This document shows, piece by piece, positions 1 through 7,856 of a DNA stretch of 10,105 nt. The stretch is from Bordetella parapertussis (GTDB lineage: Bacteria > Pseudomonadota > Gammaproteobacteria > Burkholderiales > Burkholderiaceae_C): positions 1 to 10,105 of the forward strand of contig CAMBXY010000046.1 of NCBI GenBank assembly GCA_945871945.1, in the 5' to 3' direction. The position numbers were made by a program, and so were the translations under genes. Numbering within the stretch: the stretch's first letter is position 1; the number at the start of each line of letters is the position of its first letter. Under the pieces are notes generated by a model that saw only the letters and a list, made by a program, of their open reading frames with translations, was not told the DNA's origin and did not search any database.

Positions 1-378
1 GCCTTGATTGCCAACCGTTATGAGGTGATGGCGGGCTTCGCGCGCCAACTCAAACTGGCTTTGAAACAAGAGGTGGCGAGCTTGCCCCAATTGCCCACGC
101 AAGCCGCTTTGGCTGCTGCCAAGCGTTGGATGCACCGAGACGAGTTGCAAGTGCCCGAAAAATTCCGCGCCCAACTGGCGCAGGCGCGTGCCGCATTGCC
201 TCATGTCGACACCATGGTCCGTATGCGAGAAGAGTTGCGTCAGATGTGGCTTAACACCCATGCCAACCGAGCCCAGTTGGCTGCCGAGTTGCAAGCTTGG
301 TGCAAACGCGCAGAGGCCAGCGGCGTTGCTGCCTTGCGAGACTTCTCTATGCAGTTGCGCACTGCGCGCATGGGGTGA
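1..378 (+). CDS. fatty acid desaturase, C-terminal part (5' end outside window)
   Basis: The reading frame is open from base 1 and ends at TGA 376-378, so only the last ~125 residues are present. The visible part is a charged, helical, soluble tail with runs such as NRYEVMAGFARQLK, RMREELRQMW and AWCKRAEASGVAALRDFSM. From memory this matches the C-terminal extension of the ~390-residue Burkholderiales acyl-CoA/fatty-acid desaturases, which carry their membrane segments and iron-binding histidine boxes upstream. Those catalytic parts lie outside the window, so the family call rests on the tail alone. Such enzymes introduce a cis double bond into membrane acyl chains. The next gene begins 8 bases after the stop, which suggests co-transcription. 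The TTG at base 4 is not a real start. Confidence 0.75.
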   Translation, partial: ALIANRYEVMAGFARQLKLALKQEVASLPQLPTQAALAAAKRWMHRDELQVPEKFRAQLAQARAALPHVDTMVRMREELRQMWLNTHANRAQLAAELQAWCKRAEASGVAALRDFSMQLRTARMG

Positions 379-386
379 ATGTCCTC

Positions 387-806
387 ATGACTCGTTTGTT
401 GGCGGCTGTTTTATGCTTGTCCTGTTCCTCTTTGTGGGCGCAGGAGCAAGCCAAAGTGCTTTCAACCACCCCCAGCTATTTACCTACCAACACCGTTAAT
501 GGCAACGGCGAGGTGGTGATGTCTACCGTGTTCAATGTGGTTTATGAATACGCCGGCAAGCAGTTCACGGTGCAAATGCCCTATGACCCAGGTGCTTACG
601 TCAGCTTGCAAATCACCCCCACTTTTTCAGCTTCCACGCCGGCACCTCCTTTGGCTCCCGCGCCGCAGGTCATTTATTTGCAAAGCCCGTCGCAGGTATT
701 AAGTAACCCTGTTTATGTCATGCCGTATTCACCGCCTTATTACTATGGCAACCCGCTGCCTTTTACCTTTAACTTCGGCTTAGGCTATTACCGCTGGCGA
801 CGTTGA
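387..806 (+). CDS. small exported protein of unknown function
   Basis: A 139-residue protein. ATG 387 is chosen because it follows GGGGTGA (372-378) by 8 bases and opens a convincing signal peptide: MTR, then a hydrophobic stretch, with likely signal peptidase I cleavage after SLWA (residue 18). C13 lacks a proper lipobox, so a lipoprotein is less likely. The mature part has a conserved-looking core (VVYEYAGKQFTVQMP, about residues 51-65), then a low-complexity Pro/Ala/Gln middle and a Tyr/Pro/Asn/Phe-rich tail ending GYYRWRR. From memory, a similar YEYAGKQ motif occurs in uncharacterised exported Comamonadaceae proteins. No catalytic motif is seen. It probably shares a transcript with the desaturase and ends at the terminator just downstream. 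Upstream in-frame starts would overlap the desaturase and bury the signal peptide. Confidence 0.75.
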   Translation: MTRLLAAVLCLSCSSLWAQEQAKVLSTTPSYLPTNTVNGNGEVVMSTVFNVVYEYAGKQFTVQMPYDPGAYVSLQITPTFSASTPAPPLAPAPQVIYLQSPSQVLSNPVYVMPYSPPYYYGNPLPFTFNFGLGYYRWRR

Positions 807-815
807 AGCCGACAT

Positions 816-843
816 AAAAAAACCCGCCTAGGCGGGTTTTTTT
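816..843. terminator. bidirectional Rho-independent terminator
   Basis: A perfect inverted repeat: seven A, CCCGCC, TA, GGCGGG, seven T. It forms a GC-rich stem with a T-run on either strand, so it can end transcription of the exported-protein gene (+, stop at 806) and of rpmB-rpmG (-, stop at 857). Confidence 0.93.
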
Positions 844-856
844 ATCAGTGGCTGAA

Positions 857-1027
857 TTACTTCAGTTTGATTTCTTTGTATTCCACATGCTTGCGAGCCT
901 TGGGATCAAATTTCATGATCAACATTTTTTCGGGCATGGTTTTCTTGTTTTTCGTGGTCGTATAGAAGTGACCTGTTCCAGCTGTGGATTCAAGCTTGAT
1001 TTTTTCGCGTCCGCCTTTGGAAGCCAT
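857..1027 (-). CDS. rpmG: 50S ribosomal protein L33
   Basis: A 56-residue protein starting [20 protein letters not shown] and ending EYKEIKLK, close to E. coli L33 in length and sequence ([23 protein letters not shown]). L33 is a small basic protein of the large ribosomal subunit near the E site. This copy has no CxxC pairs, so it is the zinc-independent form usual in proteobacteria. The start is supported by a Shine-Dalgarno AAAGGA (complement of 1035-1040) 7 bases upstream. It lies 29 bases downstream of rpmB and is surely co-transcribed with it; the hairpin at 816-843 follows. Confidence 0.97.
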   Translation of the reverse strand: MASKGGREKIKLESTAGTGHFYTTTKNKKTMPEKMLIMKFDPKARKHVEYKEIKLK

Positions 1028-1056
1028 GATGAAGTCCTTTCGAAGTCGGTGAAAAT

Positions 1057-1290
1057 TTAAGCTTGACCGCGAGCGCGCATGTCTGCGAGCACGACGTCAA
1101 TGCCTTTTTTGTCGATCAAGCGCAATGCAGCGCTGGAGACGCGCAAACGCACCCAACGGTTCTCGGTTTCCACCCAGAAACGGCGGTACTGCAAATTGGG
1201 CATGAAACGACGCTTGGTTTTATTGTTGGCGTGGGAAACATTGTTCCCAACCATGGGGCCTTTGCCCGTAACTTCACATACACGTGCCAT
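1057..1290 (-). CDS. rpmB: 50S ribosomal protein L28
   Basis: A 77-residue protein (E. coli L28 has 78) with the family pattern [20 protein letters not shown], then [18 protein letters not shown] and the C-terminal [17 protein letters not shown]. It is a structural component of the large ribosomal subunit. The start is supported by a strong AAGGAG (complement of 1298-1303) 7 bases before ATG. It is the first gene of the rpmB-rpmG pair, an arrangement common in proteobacteria. A leader of roughly 100 bases separates it from the proposed promoter. Only C5 remains of possible zinc ligands, so this is the zinc-free form. Confidence 0.98.
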   Translation of the reverse strand: MARVCEVTGKGPMVGNNVSHANNKTKRRFMPNLQYRRFWVETENRWVRLRVSSAALRLIDKKGIDVVLADMRARGQA

Positions 1291-1393
1291 TCAGACACTC
1301 CTTGATGTAACAGCCTGCCAACCAAAGTTGTCAGACTTGACCTCGCCAAAAAAGGGGGCGGTAACCCTTGGGATGCAATCCTCAGAGCCAAAG

Positions 1394-1399
1394 ATTGTA
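1394..1399 (-). promoter_or_regulatory. candidate -10 box for rpmB-rpmG
   Basis: On the minus strand TACAAT (complement of 1394-1399) matches the sigma70 -10 consensus at five of six positions and sits about 104 bases upstream of the rpmB start. No good -35 is present at 17 bases; GCGACA at 19 bases is the nearest candidate. No clear terminator lies between trxB and this site, so read-through from trxB is also possible. Confidence 0.45.
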
Positions 1400-1431
1400 G
1401 CCCGAAACCCTAGGGAGTTGTCGCCAAGCCC

Positions 1432-2388
<957 letters not shown>

Positions 2389-2393
2389 TCATC

Positions 2394-2402
2394 TAAGCTT
2401 AG
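2394..2402. repeat. palindromic box TAAGCTTAG, trxB side
   Basis: The 9-mer TAAGCTTAG lies within the perfect 10-base palindrome CTAAGCTTAG (2393-2402), 14 bases upstream of the trxB ATG. An identical 9-mer lies 84 bases away, next to the ftsK start. A regulatory role is inferred only. Confidence 0.4.
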
Positions 2403-2436
2403 AGCGTGGGCAAACATGAGCGCACAGGAAGCGTCG

Positions 2437-2442
2437 ATTTTA
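2437..2442 (-). promoter_or_regulatory. possible -10 box for trxB
   Basis: Minus-strand TAAAAT (complement of 2437-2442) matches five of six positions of the sigma70 -10 consensus about 58 bases upstream of the trxB ATG. No acceptable -35 is seen at normal spacing, so this is a weak call. Confidence 0.25.
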
Positions 2443-2477
2443 GGCCTTGCAGCCATGGCCCGCTTGCAAGCTCCTGT

Positions 2478-2486
2478 TAAGCTTAG
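2478..2486. repeat. palindromic box TAAGCTTAG, ftsK side
   Basis: Second copy of the 9-mer, ending 8 bases before the chosen ftsK ATG (2495), where a Shine-Dalgarno would normally sit; no clear Shine-Dalgarno is present there. The spacing to the first copy is 84 bases. Confidence 0.4.
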
Positions 2487-2494
2487 CTTCTGTC

Positions 2495-4825
2495 ATGACT
2501 TACTCTCTGCACACACTTAACAACACGCGTGAAAAACCTGTCGAAATGACTGGTTTTCAGCGGTTTATTCAAGAAATTGCACTGGCAGTTGGTTTCGTTG
2601 TTTTGGTTTTTTGGCTTTTGGCCATTCTCAGCCATTCCGCGCTTGACCCTGCATGGACAACGTCTGGCGCGAATCCGCAGATTCGCAACTGGGGTGGGCG
2701 CGTAGGTGCGGCCGTCAGTGATTTGTCATTTTTCCTACTTGGGTATTCGGTTTTTTGGTGTTACTTGGCCGGCTTGGTCAGTTGGTTGTCTGCTTTGGCC
2801 AACCGCTTGCGCACCGAAAATGATGTGCTGCCTGAAAACCCCATTTGGCGCTTGAGCCGTTGGGCTTTTTGGAGTGGCTTGGCCATGCTGCTGTTGTCCA
2901 GCACCGGCTTGGAGTTCACCCGTCTTTACCGCTTTGAAGCGCAGTTGCCTGGTCACCATGCGGGTGGCATTCTGGGTTTTTTGGTGGGCAGTTCGGCAGA
3001 CAAATGGCTTGGCTTTAATGGCTCGGGTTTGGTTTTCATCGTCTTCATGGTGATTGGTTTGTCTTGGGTGTTTCGTTTTTCGTGGGTTCAAGTCGCTGAA
3101 AAAATCGGCTCGGCGATCGATGGCTTTATTCAGCAGCAGCGTGAGAAGCGCGAAATTGCACAAGACTTGGCGCTGGGCGAAGCCGCCGCCCGAGCGCGTG
3201 AAAAAGACATGGTCTGGGAGCGCGATGAAAACGCCGATATGCCTGTGCATCCGGTGCGTATCGTGGTGGAGCCTGAAGCTGCCCCCCCCAAAAGTGAGCG
3301 TGTGGCGCGCGAGCGGCAAAAGCCCTTGTTCAACGACTTGCCTGATTCGCGTTTGCCTCAGGTCGAATTGCTGGACGCTTCTCAACTCAAGCTAGACCCT
3401 GTGGACGCGGAAACGATTGAGTTCACCAGTCGTTTGATTGAGAAAAAATTACGCGATTTCGGGGTTGAAGTCAAAGTGCTGGCCGCCGCTCCCGGCCCTG
3501 TGGTGACCCGTTATGAAATTGAGCCCGCTACCGGTGTCAAAGGCTCGCAAGTGGTGAATTTAGCCAAAGATTTGGCGCGTTCTCTCAGCATGGTGTCCAT
3601 ACGTGTGGTGGAAACCATTCCTGGGAAAAACTTCATGGCGTTGGAGTTGCCCAACAGCAAACGCCAGACCATACGCCTCAGTGAAATCTTGGGCTCGTCG
3701 ATTTACAACGAAGCCAAATCCATGCTGACCATGGGCTTGGGCAAAGACATTGGCGGCAACCCCGTGGTGGCAGATTTGGCCAAAATGCCGCATGTCTTGG
3801 TGGCCGGCACCACGGGTTCGGGCAAGTCGGTGGGTATCAACGCCATGATTTTGTCTTTGCTCTACAAAGCCGAAGCGCGCGATGTGCGCATGCTGATGAT
3901 TGACCCCAAGATGCTGGAGATGTCGGTCTATGAAGGCATTCCGCATCTGTTGGCACCGGTGGTCACCGACATGCGCCAAGCCGCCAATGGTTTGAATTGG
4001 TGTGTGGGTGAAATGGAGCGCCGCTATAAATTGATGAGCAAGCTGGGTGTTCGAAATTTGGCGGGCTACAACCACAAGCTGGATGAAGCGCGTGAGAGCG
4101 GTGTGTCTTTGACCAATCCCTTCAGTCTCACACCCGAGGACCCCGAACCGCTGGACCGTTTGCCGCATATCGTGGTGGTGATCGACGAGTTGGCCGATTT
4201 AATGATGGTTGTTGGTAAAAAAATCGAAGAGCTCATCGCCCGTTTGGCGCAAAAGGCGCGGGCGGCTGGCATCCATTTAATTTTGGCCACTCAACGCCCG
4301 AGTGTGGACGTCATCACCGGTTTGATCAAAGCGAATATCCCCACCCGCATCGCTTTTCAGGTGAGCAGCAAGATTGACAGTCGCACCATTCTTGACCAAA
4401 TGGGTGCGGAAGCATTGCTTGGCATGGGAGACATGTTGTATTTGCCCAGTGGCACAGGTTTCCCCATACGCGTGCACGGCGCTTTTGTGAGTGACGACGA
4501 AGTACACCGCGTGGTGAGTTATTTGAAGACCCAAGGCGAGCCCAATTACATCGAAGGCGTGCTCGAAGGCGGCACGGTGGAGGCTGGCTCTGAAGGCCCC
4601 GATTTGTTTGGCGATATATCGGGAGAAAAAGACCCGCTTTACGACCAAGCCGTGGAAGTGGTGCTGAAGAACCGCAAAGCCAGTATTTCCTTGGTTCAGC
4701 GGCATTTGAAAATTGGCTACAACCGCGCTGCGCGTTTGGTGGAGGACATGGAAAAAGCCGGCTTGGTCAGTTCCATGAGCAGCAATGGGCAACGCGAAAT
4801 TTTGGTGCCTACACATTCAGAATGA
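2495..4825 (+). CDS. ftsK: DNA translocase FtsK
   Basis: A 776-residue septum-anchored DNA pump that moves the terminus region and activates XerCD at dif during division. The N-terminal membrane domain has about four segments (near 28-45, 78-101, 123-139, 177-194). A short charged linker (about 200-330) follows, far shorter than in E. coli FtsK (1329 residues). The RecA-like motor has Walker A GTTGSGKS at 438-445 and Walker B ending IDE at 563-565. The C-terminal winged-helix gamma domain (about 713-772) contains [17 protein letters not shown], closely like the KOPS-reading helix of E. coli. ATG 2495 (MTYSLHTLN) is chosen because relatives, as I recall, begin this way; a TTG at 2447 would add 16 residues. 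The gene overlaps lolA by ATGA. Confidence 0.96.
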   Translation: MTYSLHTLNNTREKPVEMTGFQRFIQEIALAVGFVVLVFWLLAILSHSALDPAWTTSGANPQIRNWGGRVGAAVSDLSFFLLGYSVFWCYLAGLVSWLSALANRLRTENDVLPENPIWRLSRWAFWSGLAMLLLSSTGLEFTRLYRFEAQLPGHHAGGILGFLVGSSADKWLGFNGSGLVFIVFMVIGLSWVFRFSWVQVAEKIGSAIDGFIQQQREKREIAQDLALGEAAARAREKDMVWERDENADMPVHPVRIVVEPEAAPPKSERVARERQKPLFNDLPDSRLPQVELLDASQLKLDPVDAETIEFTSRLIEKKLRDFGVEVKVLAAAPGPVVTRYEIEPATGVKGSQVVNLAKDLARSLSMVSIRVVETIPGKNFMALELPNSKRQTIRLSEILGSSIYNEAKSMLTMGLGKDIGGNPVVADLAKMPHVLVAGTTGSGKSVGINAMILSLLYKAEARDVRMLMIDPKMLEMSVYEGIPHLLAPVVTDMRQAANGLNWCVGEMERRYKLMSKLGVRNLAGYNHKLDEARESGVSLTNPFSLTPEDPEPLDRLPHIVVVIDELADLMMVVGKKIEELIARLAQKARAAGIHLILATQRPSVDVITGLIKANIPTRIAFQVSSKIDSRTILDQMGAEALLGMGDMLYLPSGTGFPIRVHGAFVSDDEVHRVVSYLKTQGEPNYIEGVLEGGTVEAGSEGPDLFGDISGEKDPLYDQAVEVVLKNRKASISLVQRHLKIGYNRAARLVEDMEKAGLVSSMSSNGQREILVPTHSE

Positions 4826-5478
4826 ACAAGAAACTGCGTTTTGCTTTCGCTGCACTCTTGCTGCTGAGCATGGGGATGGTGCATGCCGACAGCTTGGACA
4901 CCTTGGCACAGTTTTTAAAATCCACCCGCAGTTTGCGTGCAGACTTTGTGCAAGTGGTGGCCGCTCCTGCCAAAGAAGGGCGACCCGCCAAGCCAAAAAC
5001 CTCATCGGGCGTGTTTGCTTTTATTCGCCCCAGCGTGTTTCGCTTTGATTACAGCAAACCCTTTGTGCAAAACATCGTGGCCGATGGTCAACAGTTGTGG
5101 TTGTTTGATGCCGACTTGAACCAAGTGACTGTGCGCAACCAAGCGCAAACTTTGGGCAGTACGCCGGCTGCATTGATTGCTTCGGCCCAAGACTTGGCCA
5201 GCTTGGGTAAAGAGTTCAACTTGAAGGCCGCGCCTTCGCAAGAGGGGCTTGACTGGGTGCTGGCCACGCCCAAAACACAAGACACCAGCCTGCAAACCAT
5301 ACGCATTGGTTTGCGCCCCGATGCGGGGCAGGTGGTATTGAGCCAGCTAGACATCACCGATGCTTTTGGCAATCGGTCTCTCATTCGTTTTGAGCGAGTT
5401 GAATTAAACCCCAGCAATTTGACCCTAACGCAATTTGTTTTTGTTCCGCCCAAAGGTGCGGACGTGGTGCGGCCTTGA
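4822..5478 (+). CDS. lolA: outer-membrane lipoprotein carrier protein LolA
   Basis: A 218-residue periplasmic chaperone that takes lipoproteins released by LolCDE and delivers them to LolB at the outer membrane. The signal peptide is MNKK plus a hydrophobic run, with cleavage after VHA (residue 22). Family features follow: [17 protein letters not shown] near the mature N terminus, then [19 protein letters not shown] (62-80) with R74 in the position of the functionally important LolA arginine, and [16 protein letters not shown] (90-105). The length is close to E. coli LolA (203-residue precursor). Its ATG overlaps the ftsK stop as ATGA and there is no strong Shine-Dalgarno, so translation is probably coupled to ftsK. 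It ends in a second 4-base overlap with rarA. Confidence 0.96.
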   Translation: MNKKLRFAFAALLLLSMGMVHADSLDTLAQFLKSTRSLRADFVQVVAAPAKEGRPAKPKTSSGVFAFIRPSVFRFDYSKPFVQNIVADGQQLWLFDADLNQVTVRNQAQTLGSTPAALIASAQDLASLGKEFNLKAAPSQEGLDWVLATPKTQDTSLQTIRIGLRPDAGQVVLSQLDITDAFGNRSLIRFERVELNPSNLTLTQFVFVPPKGADVVRP

Positions 5479-6761
5479 CCCACACCCCCTTGGCTGAGCG
5501 CCTGCGCCCGCGCAGCCTGGGGGAGGTAATTGGTCAGCAGCAAATCTTGGGCGAGGGCATGGCGCTGCGCGTAGCTTTCGAGTCGGGACAACCGCACAGT
5601 TGCATTTTGTGGGGGCCGCCTGGGGTGGGCAAAACCACTATCGCCCGGCTCATGGCCGATGCCTTTGATGCGCAATTTTTAGCCATCAGTGCGGTGCTCG
5701 GCGGCGTAAAAGAGATTCGCGAAGCGGTAGAGCAAGCCCAAGCCGCACGGGATGGCTTGGAGGCCCAACGCACCATTGTGTTTGTCGATGAGGTGCACCG
5801 CTTTAACAAAAGCCAACAAGACGCTTTCTTGCCGCATGTCGAATCGGGCTTGTTCACCTTTATTGGCGCGACCACCGAAAACCCCTCATTTGAAGTGAAT
5901 TCCGCGCTGTTGTCGCGAGCTGCGGTGTATGTGCTGCAGCCTTTGTCTGAAGTCGATTTGGCGCTCATCGTGGCCAAGGCGTGCGCCATTGACGCGGTGC
6001 CTGAACTGACGCAAGAAGCGCAAAACCGCTTGATTGCTTATGCCGATGGCGACGCCAGGCGCTTGCTCAACACCTTGGAAACTTTGGCGGTGGCTGCAGT
6101 TGCCGACAAACGCACGCTCATTGCTGATGAATGGTTGATCAAGGTGCTGGGCGAACGCATGCGCCGCTATGACAAGGGCGGCGAGCAGTTCTACGACAGC
6201 ATCAGCGCTTTGCATAAATCGGTGCGCGGCTCAGACCCGGACGCGGCGCTGTATTGGTTGGTGCGCATGCTCGATGGCGGAGCCGAGCCCAAGTACATGG
6301 CACGGCGCATGATCCGCATGGCCGCTGAAGACATTGGCTTGGCAGACCCGCGTGCCTTGCGCATGGCCTTGGACGCCGCTGAGGTTTACGAACGTTTGGG
6401 CAGCCCAGAGGGTGAACTGGCCTTGGCCGAGTGTGCGGTGTATTTAGCGGTTGCACCCAAGTCCAATGCGGTTTACAAGGCCTACAACAGCGTGCGAAAA
6501 CTCATCAAGTCCGAAGGTACCCGCCCAGTGCCCCTGCATTTGCGCAACGCGCCGACCGCCTTGATGAAAGACTTGGATTACGGCAAAGCCTATCGCTACG
6601 CCCACGACGAACCCGATGGGTTTGCCGCTGGCGAAAACTATTGGCCCGATGACATGACGCCGCCCACGCTGTATGAGCCTGTGGAGCGCGGCTTGGAGAT
6701 CAAGATTGCCGAAAAAATGCGAGCTTTGCGCGAGAGAAATAAACAGGCGCGCAAAGCCTAG
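5475..6761 (+). CDS. rarA: replication-associated recombination protein A (AAA+ ATPase)
   Basis: A 428-residue AAA+ ATPase of the RarA/MgsA/WRNIP1 family (E. coli 447) that acts at stalled or gapped replication forks. Motifs: ERLRPRSLGEVIGQQ at the N terminus; Walker A GPPGVGKT at 47-54; Walker B IVFVDEVHRF at 101-110; sensor 1 GATTENP at 131-137; SRAAVY with arginine R148; sensor 2 GDARRLLN at 192-199. The C-terminal tetramerisation region includes YDSISALHKSVRGSDPDA (240-257) and ARRMIRMAAEDIGLADPRAL (276-295). The start is TTG 5475, overlapping the lolA stop as TTGA. No ATG occurs before residue 29, and starting there would cut the conserved N terminus. It is the last gene of ftsK-lolA-rarA and ends 3 bases from the convergent reductase. 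Confidence 0.96.
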   Translation: MTHTPLAERLRPRSLGEVIGQQQILGEGMALRVAFESGQPHSCILWGPPGVGKTTIARLMADAFDAQFLAISAVLGGVKEIREAVEQAQAARDGLEAQRTIVFVDEVHRFNKSQQDAFLPHVESGLFTFIGATTENPSFEVNSALLSRAAVYVLQPLSEVDLALIVAKACAIDAVPELTQEAQNRLIAYADGDARRLLNTLETLAVAAVADKRTLIADEWLIKVLGERMRRYDKGGEQFYDSISALHKSVRGSDPDAALYWLVRMLDGGAEPKYMARRMIRMAAEDIGLADPRALRMALDAAEVYERLGSPEGELALAECAVYLAVAPKSNAVYKAYNSVRKLIKSEGTRPVPLHLRNAPTALMKDLDYGKAYRYAHDEPDGFAAGENYWPDDMTPPTLYEPVERGLEIKIAEKMRALRERNKQARKA

Positions 6762-6766
6762 GCTTT
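6753..6766. repeat. palindrome across the convergent rarA/reductase stops
   Basis: The perfect 14-base palindrome AAAGCCTAGGCTTT contains the rarA stop TAG (6759-6761) and reaches into the reductase stop (6765-6767). Flanking GCGC on both sides (2-base offset) could extend the hairpin. There is no T-run, so any role as a terminator is uncertain. Confidence 0.5.
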
Positions 6767-7802
6767 AAGCGCTGGCTTTATCGGCTTCGCTGGTGAATGA
6801 ATCCGCGAAGAACGCGTCTTCAGATAAACCGCTGGCAATGTAGTCTTTGCGGGCCGAGTCCACCACGATGGGCGCACCACAGGCATACACCTGATAAGCG
6901 CTCAAACTGGGTGTGTCTTGCAACACGGCCTTATGCACAAAACCGGTTCGGCCCGTCCATGCGTCTTCGGGCAAAGCATCCGAGACCACAGGTATGTATT
7001 GCACATGCGGCATGCCAGCCAACTGCGCGAGCACCCAGTCGTGGAGGTACAAGTCTGCGGGTCGACGTCCACCCCAATACAAGCGCGTGGGCCGCGTGAT
7101 GCCCTTGTGCTGCATATGTTCCAACAAAGCTTTGATAGGCGCAAAGCCGGTGCCCGAAGCCAGCAACACCATGGGCGCGGCGCTGTCTTCGCGCAGATAA
7201 AAACTTCCCTGCGGCCCCTCAATGCGCTGAATGTCTTTTTCTTTCATCGCACCAAACACCAGGTCGGTGAATTTGCCACCGGGCATATGGCGTATATGCA
7301 GTTCCAGCTTGGGCGACTCAGGGTCTAAGGTGTGCGGCGCATTCGCCATGGAATAAGCCCTGCGCGAGCCATCGCGCTGCAAAAATTCGATGTACTGACC
7401 CGCGTGATACTGCATGACTTCGGTGGCGGGCAGTTGCAAAAAGACGCGCATCACATCGGTCGACATTTTTTCCATGGCCGCAATGCGAACCGGCATTTTT
7501 TTCATGGGCAAGGCGTCTGCCGAACTGACTTGTTTGGATTCGAGCACCACATCCGACAGGGCCGTGGCGCAACAGGTGAGCACCCAACCGTCAGCGAATT
7601 CTTCAGCGCTCAGTGCCTTGGTTTGGTGGCTGCCCAACTGCACTTGGCCGCTGATTTTTTTGCATTTACAAGAACCGCAGGCGCCATCTTTGCAGCCATA
7701 GGGCATATTTAAGCCTTGACGAATACCCGCCGCGAGCACAGTTTCATCGCCCTCCACGGTGAAACTGCGTCCGCTGGGTTGCACCACAATCTGAAAAGCC
7801 AT
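6765..7802 (-). CDS. 2Fe-2S ferredoxin-domain flavin reductase (often named CDP-6-deoxy-delta-3,4-glucoseen reductase)
   Basis: A 345-residue soluble electron-transfer protein: an N-terminal plant-type 2Fe-2S ferredoxin fused to an FAD/NAD(P)H reductase. The cluster ligands are C37, C42, C45 and C77 (Cx4Cx2C, then a distal Cys in LTCC). The FAD motif is RRAYSMAN (147-154), the NAD(P) motif is GTGFAPIKA (217-225), and CGAP is at 308-311. It should pass electrons from NAD(P)H through FAD to the 2Fe-2S centre and on to an unknown acceptor. Relatives carry the glucoseen-reductase name by similarity to AscD, but no deoxysugar gene is visible here, and oxygenase reductases share the same architecture. 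ATG 7802 is supported by AAGGA (complement of 7811-7815) 8 bases upstream and by the ferredoxin-fold start MAFQIVVQPSG. A longer upstream reading frame lacks family likeness. Confidence 0.88.
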   Translation of the reverse strand: MAFQIVVQPSGRSFTVEGDETVLAAGIRQGLNMPYGCKDGACGSCKCKKISGQVQLGSHQTKALSAEEFADGWVLTCCATALSDVVLESKQVSSADALPMKKMPVRIAAMEKMSTDVMRVFLQLPATEVMQYHAGQYIEFLQRDGSRRAYSMANAPHTLDPESPKLELHIRHMPGGKFTDLVFGAMKEKDIQRIEGPQGSFYLREDSAAPMVLLASGTGFAPIKALLEHMQHKGITRPTRLYWGGRRPADLYLHDWVLAQLAGMPHVQYIPVVSDALPEDAWTGRTGFVHKAVLQDTPSLSAYQVYACGAPIVVDSARKDYIASGLSEDAFFADSFTSEADKASA

Positions 7803-7827
7803 GCTTGTTATCCTTGGAAACCAGTAA

Positions 7828-7856
7828 GTTATCGAAAGCGTTGATTTTGCCTTCAA
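7828..7856 (-). promoter_or_regulatory. candidate sigma70 promoter of the ferredoxin reductase
   Basis: On the minus strand, -35 TTGAAG (complement of 7851-7856) and -10 GATAAC (complement of 7828-7833) each match four of six consensus positions and are exactly 17 bases apart. The predicted start near 7821 gives a leader of about 20 bases containing the AAGGA ribosome site. The promoter overlaps the 5' end of the divergent SDR gene. Confidence 0.45.

Noticed and set aside
297..386. Upstream start for the exported protein
   Set aside because: It would overlap the desaturase by more than 80 bases and put 30 residues before an evident signal peptide; ATG 387 has a better ribosome site.
848..1060. 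Plus-strand open frame opposite rpmG
   Set aside because: The minus strand encodes an unmistakable L33 with its own ribosome site; the plus frame also begins just past a terminator.
2447..2494. TTG start adding 16 residues to FtsK
   Set aside because: No ribosome site; the extension would cross a palindromic box in the intergenic region; MTYSLHTLN is the familiar N terminus.
2735..3385. Long minus-strand open frame (216 codons) opposite ftsK
   Set aside because: It lies fully antisense to well-conserved ftsK, has no recognisable motif and has a composition typical of a complementary-frame shadow.
3560..4168. Second minus-strand open frame (202 codons) opposite ftsK
   Set aside because: His/Gln-rich translation typical of an antisense frame, overlapping the FtsK motor domain; no family likeness.
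4277..4816. Minus-strand open frame (179 codons) opposite the end of ftsK
   Set aside because: Antisense to the conserved gamma domain; no ribosome site or recognisable domain.
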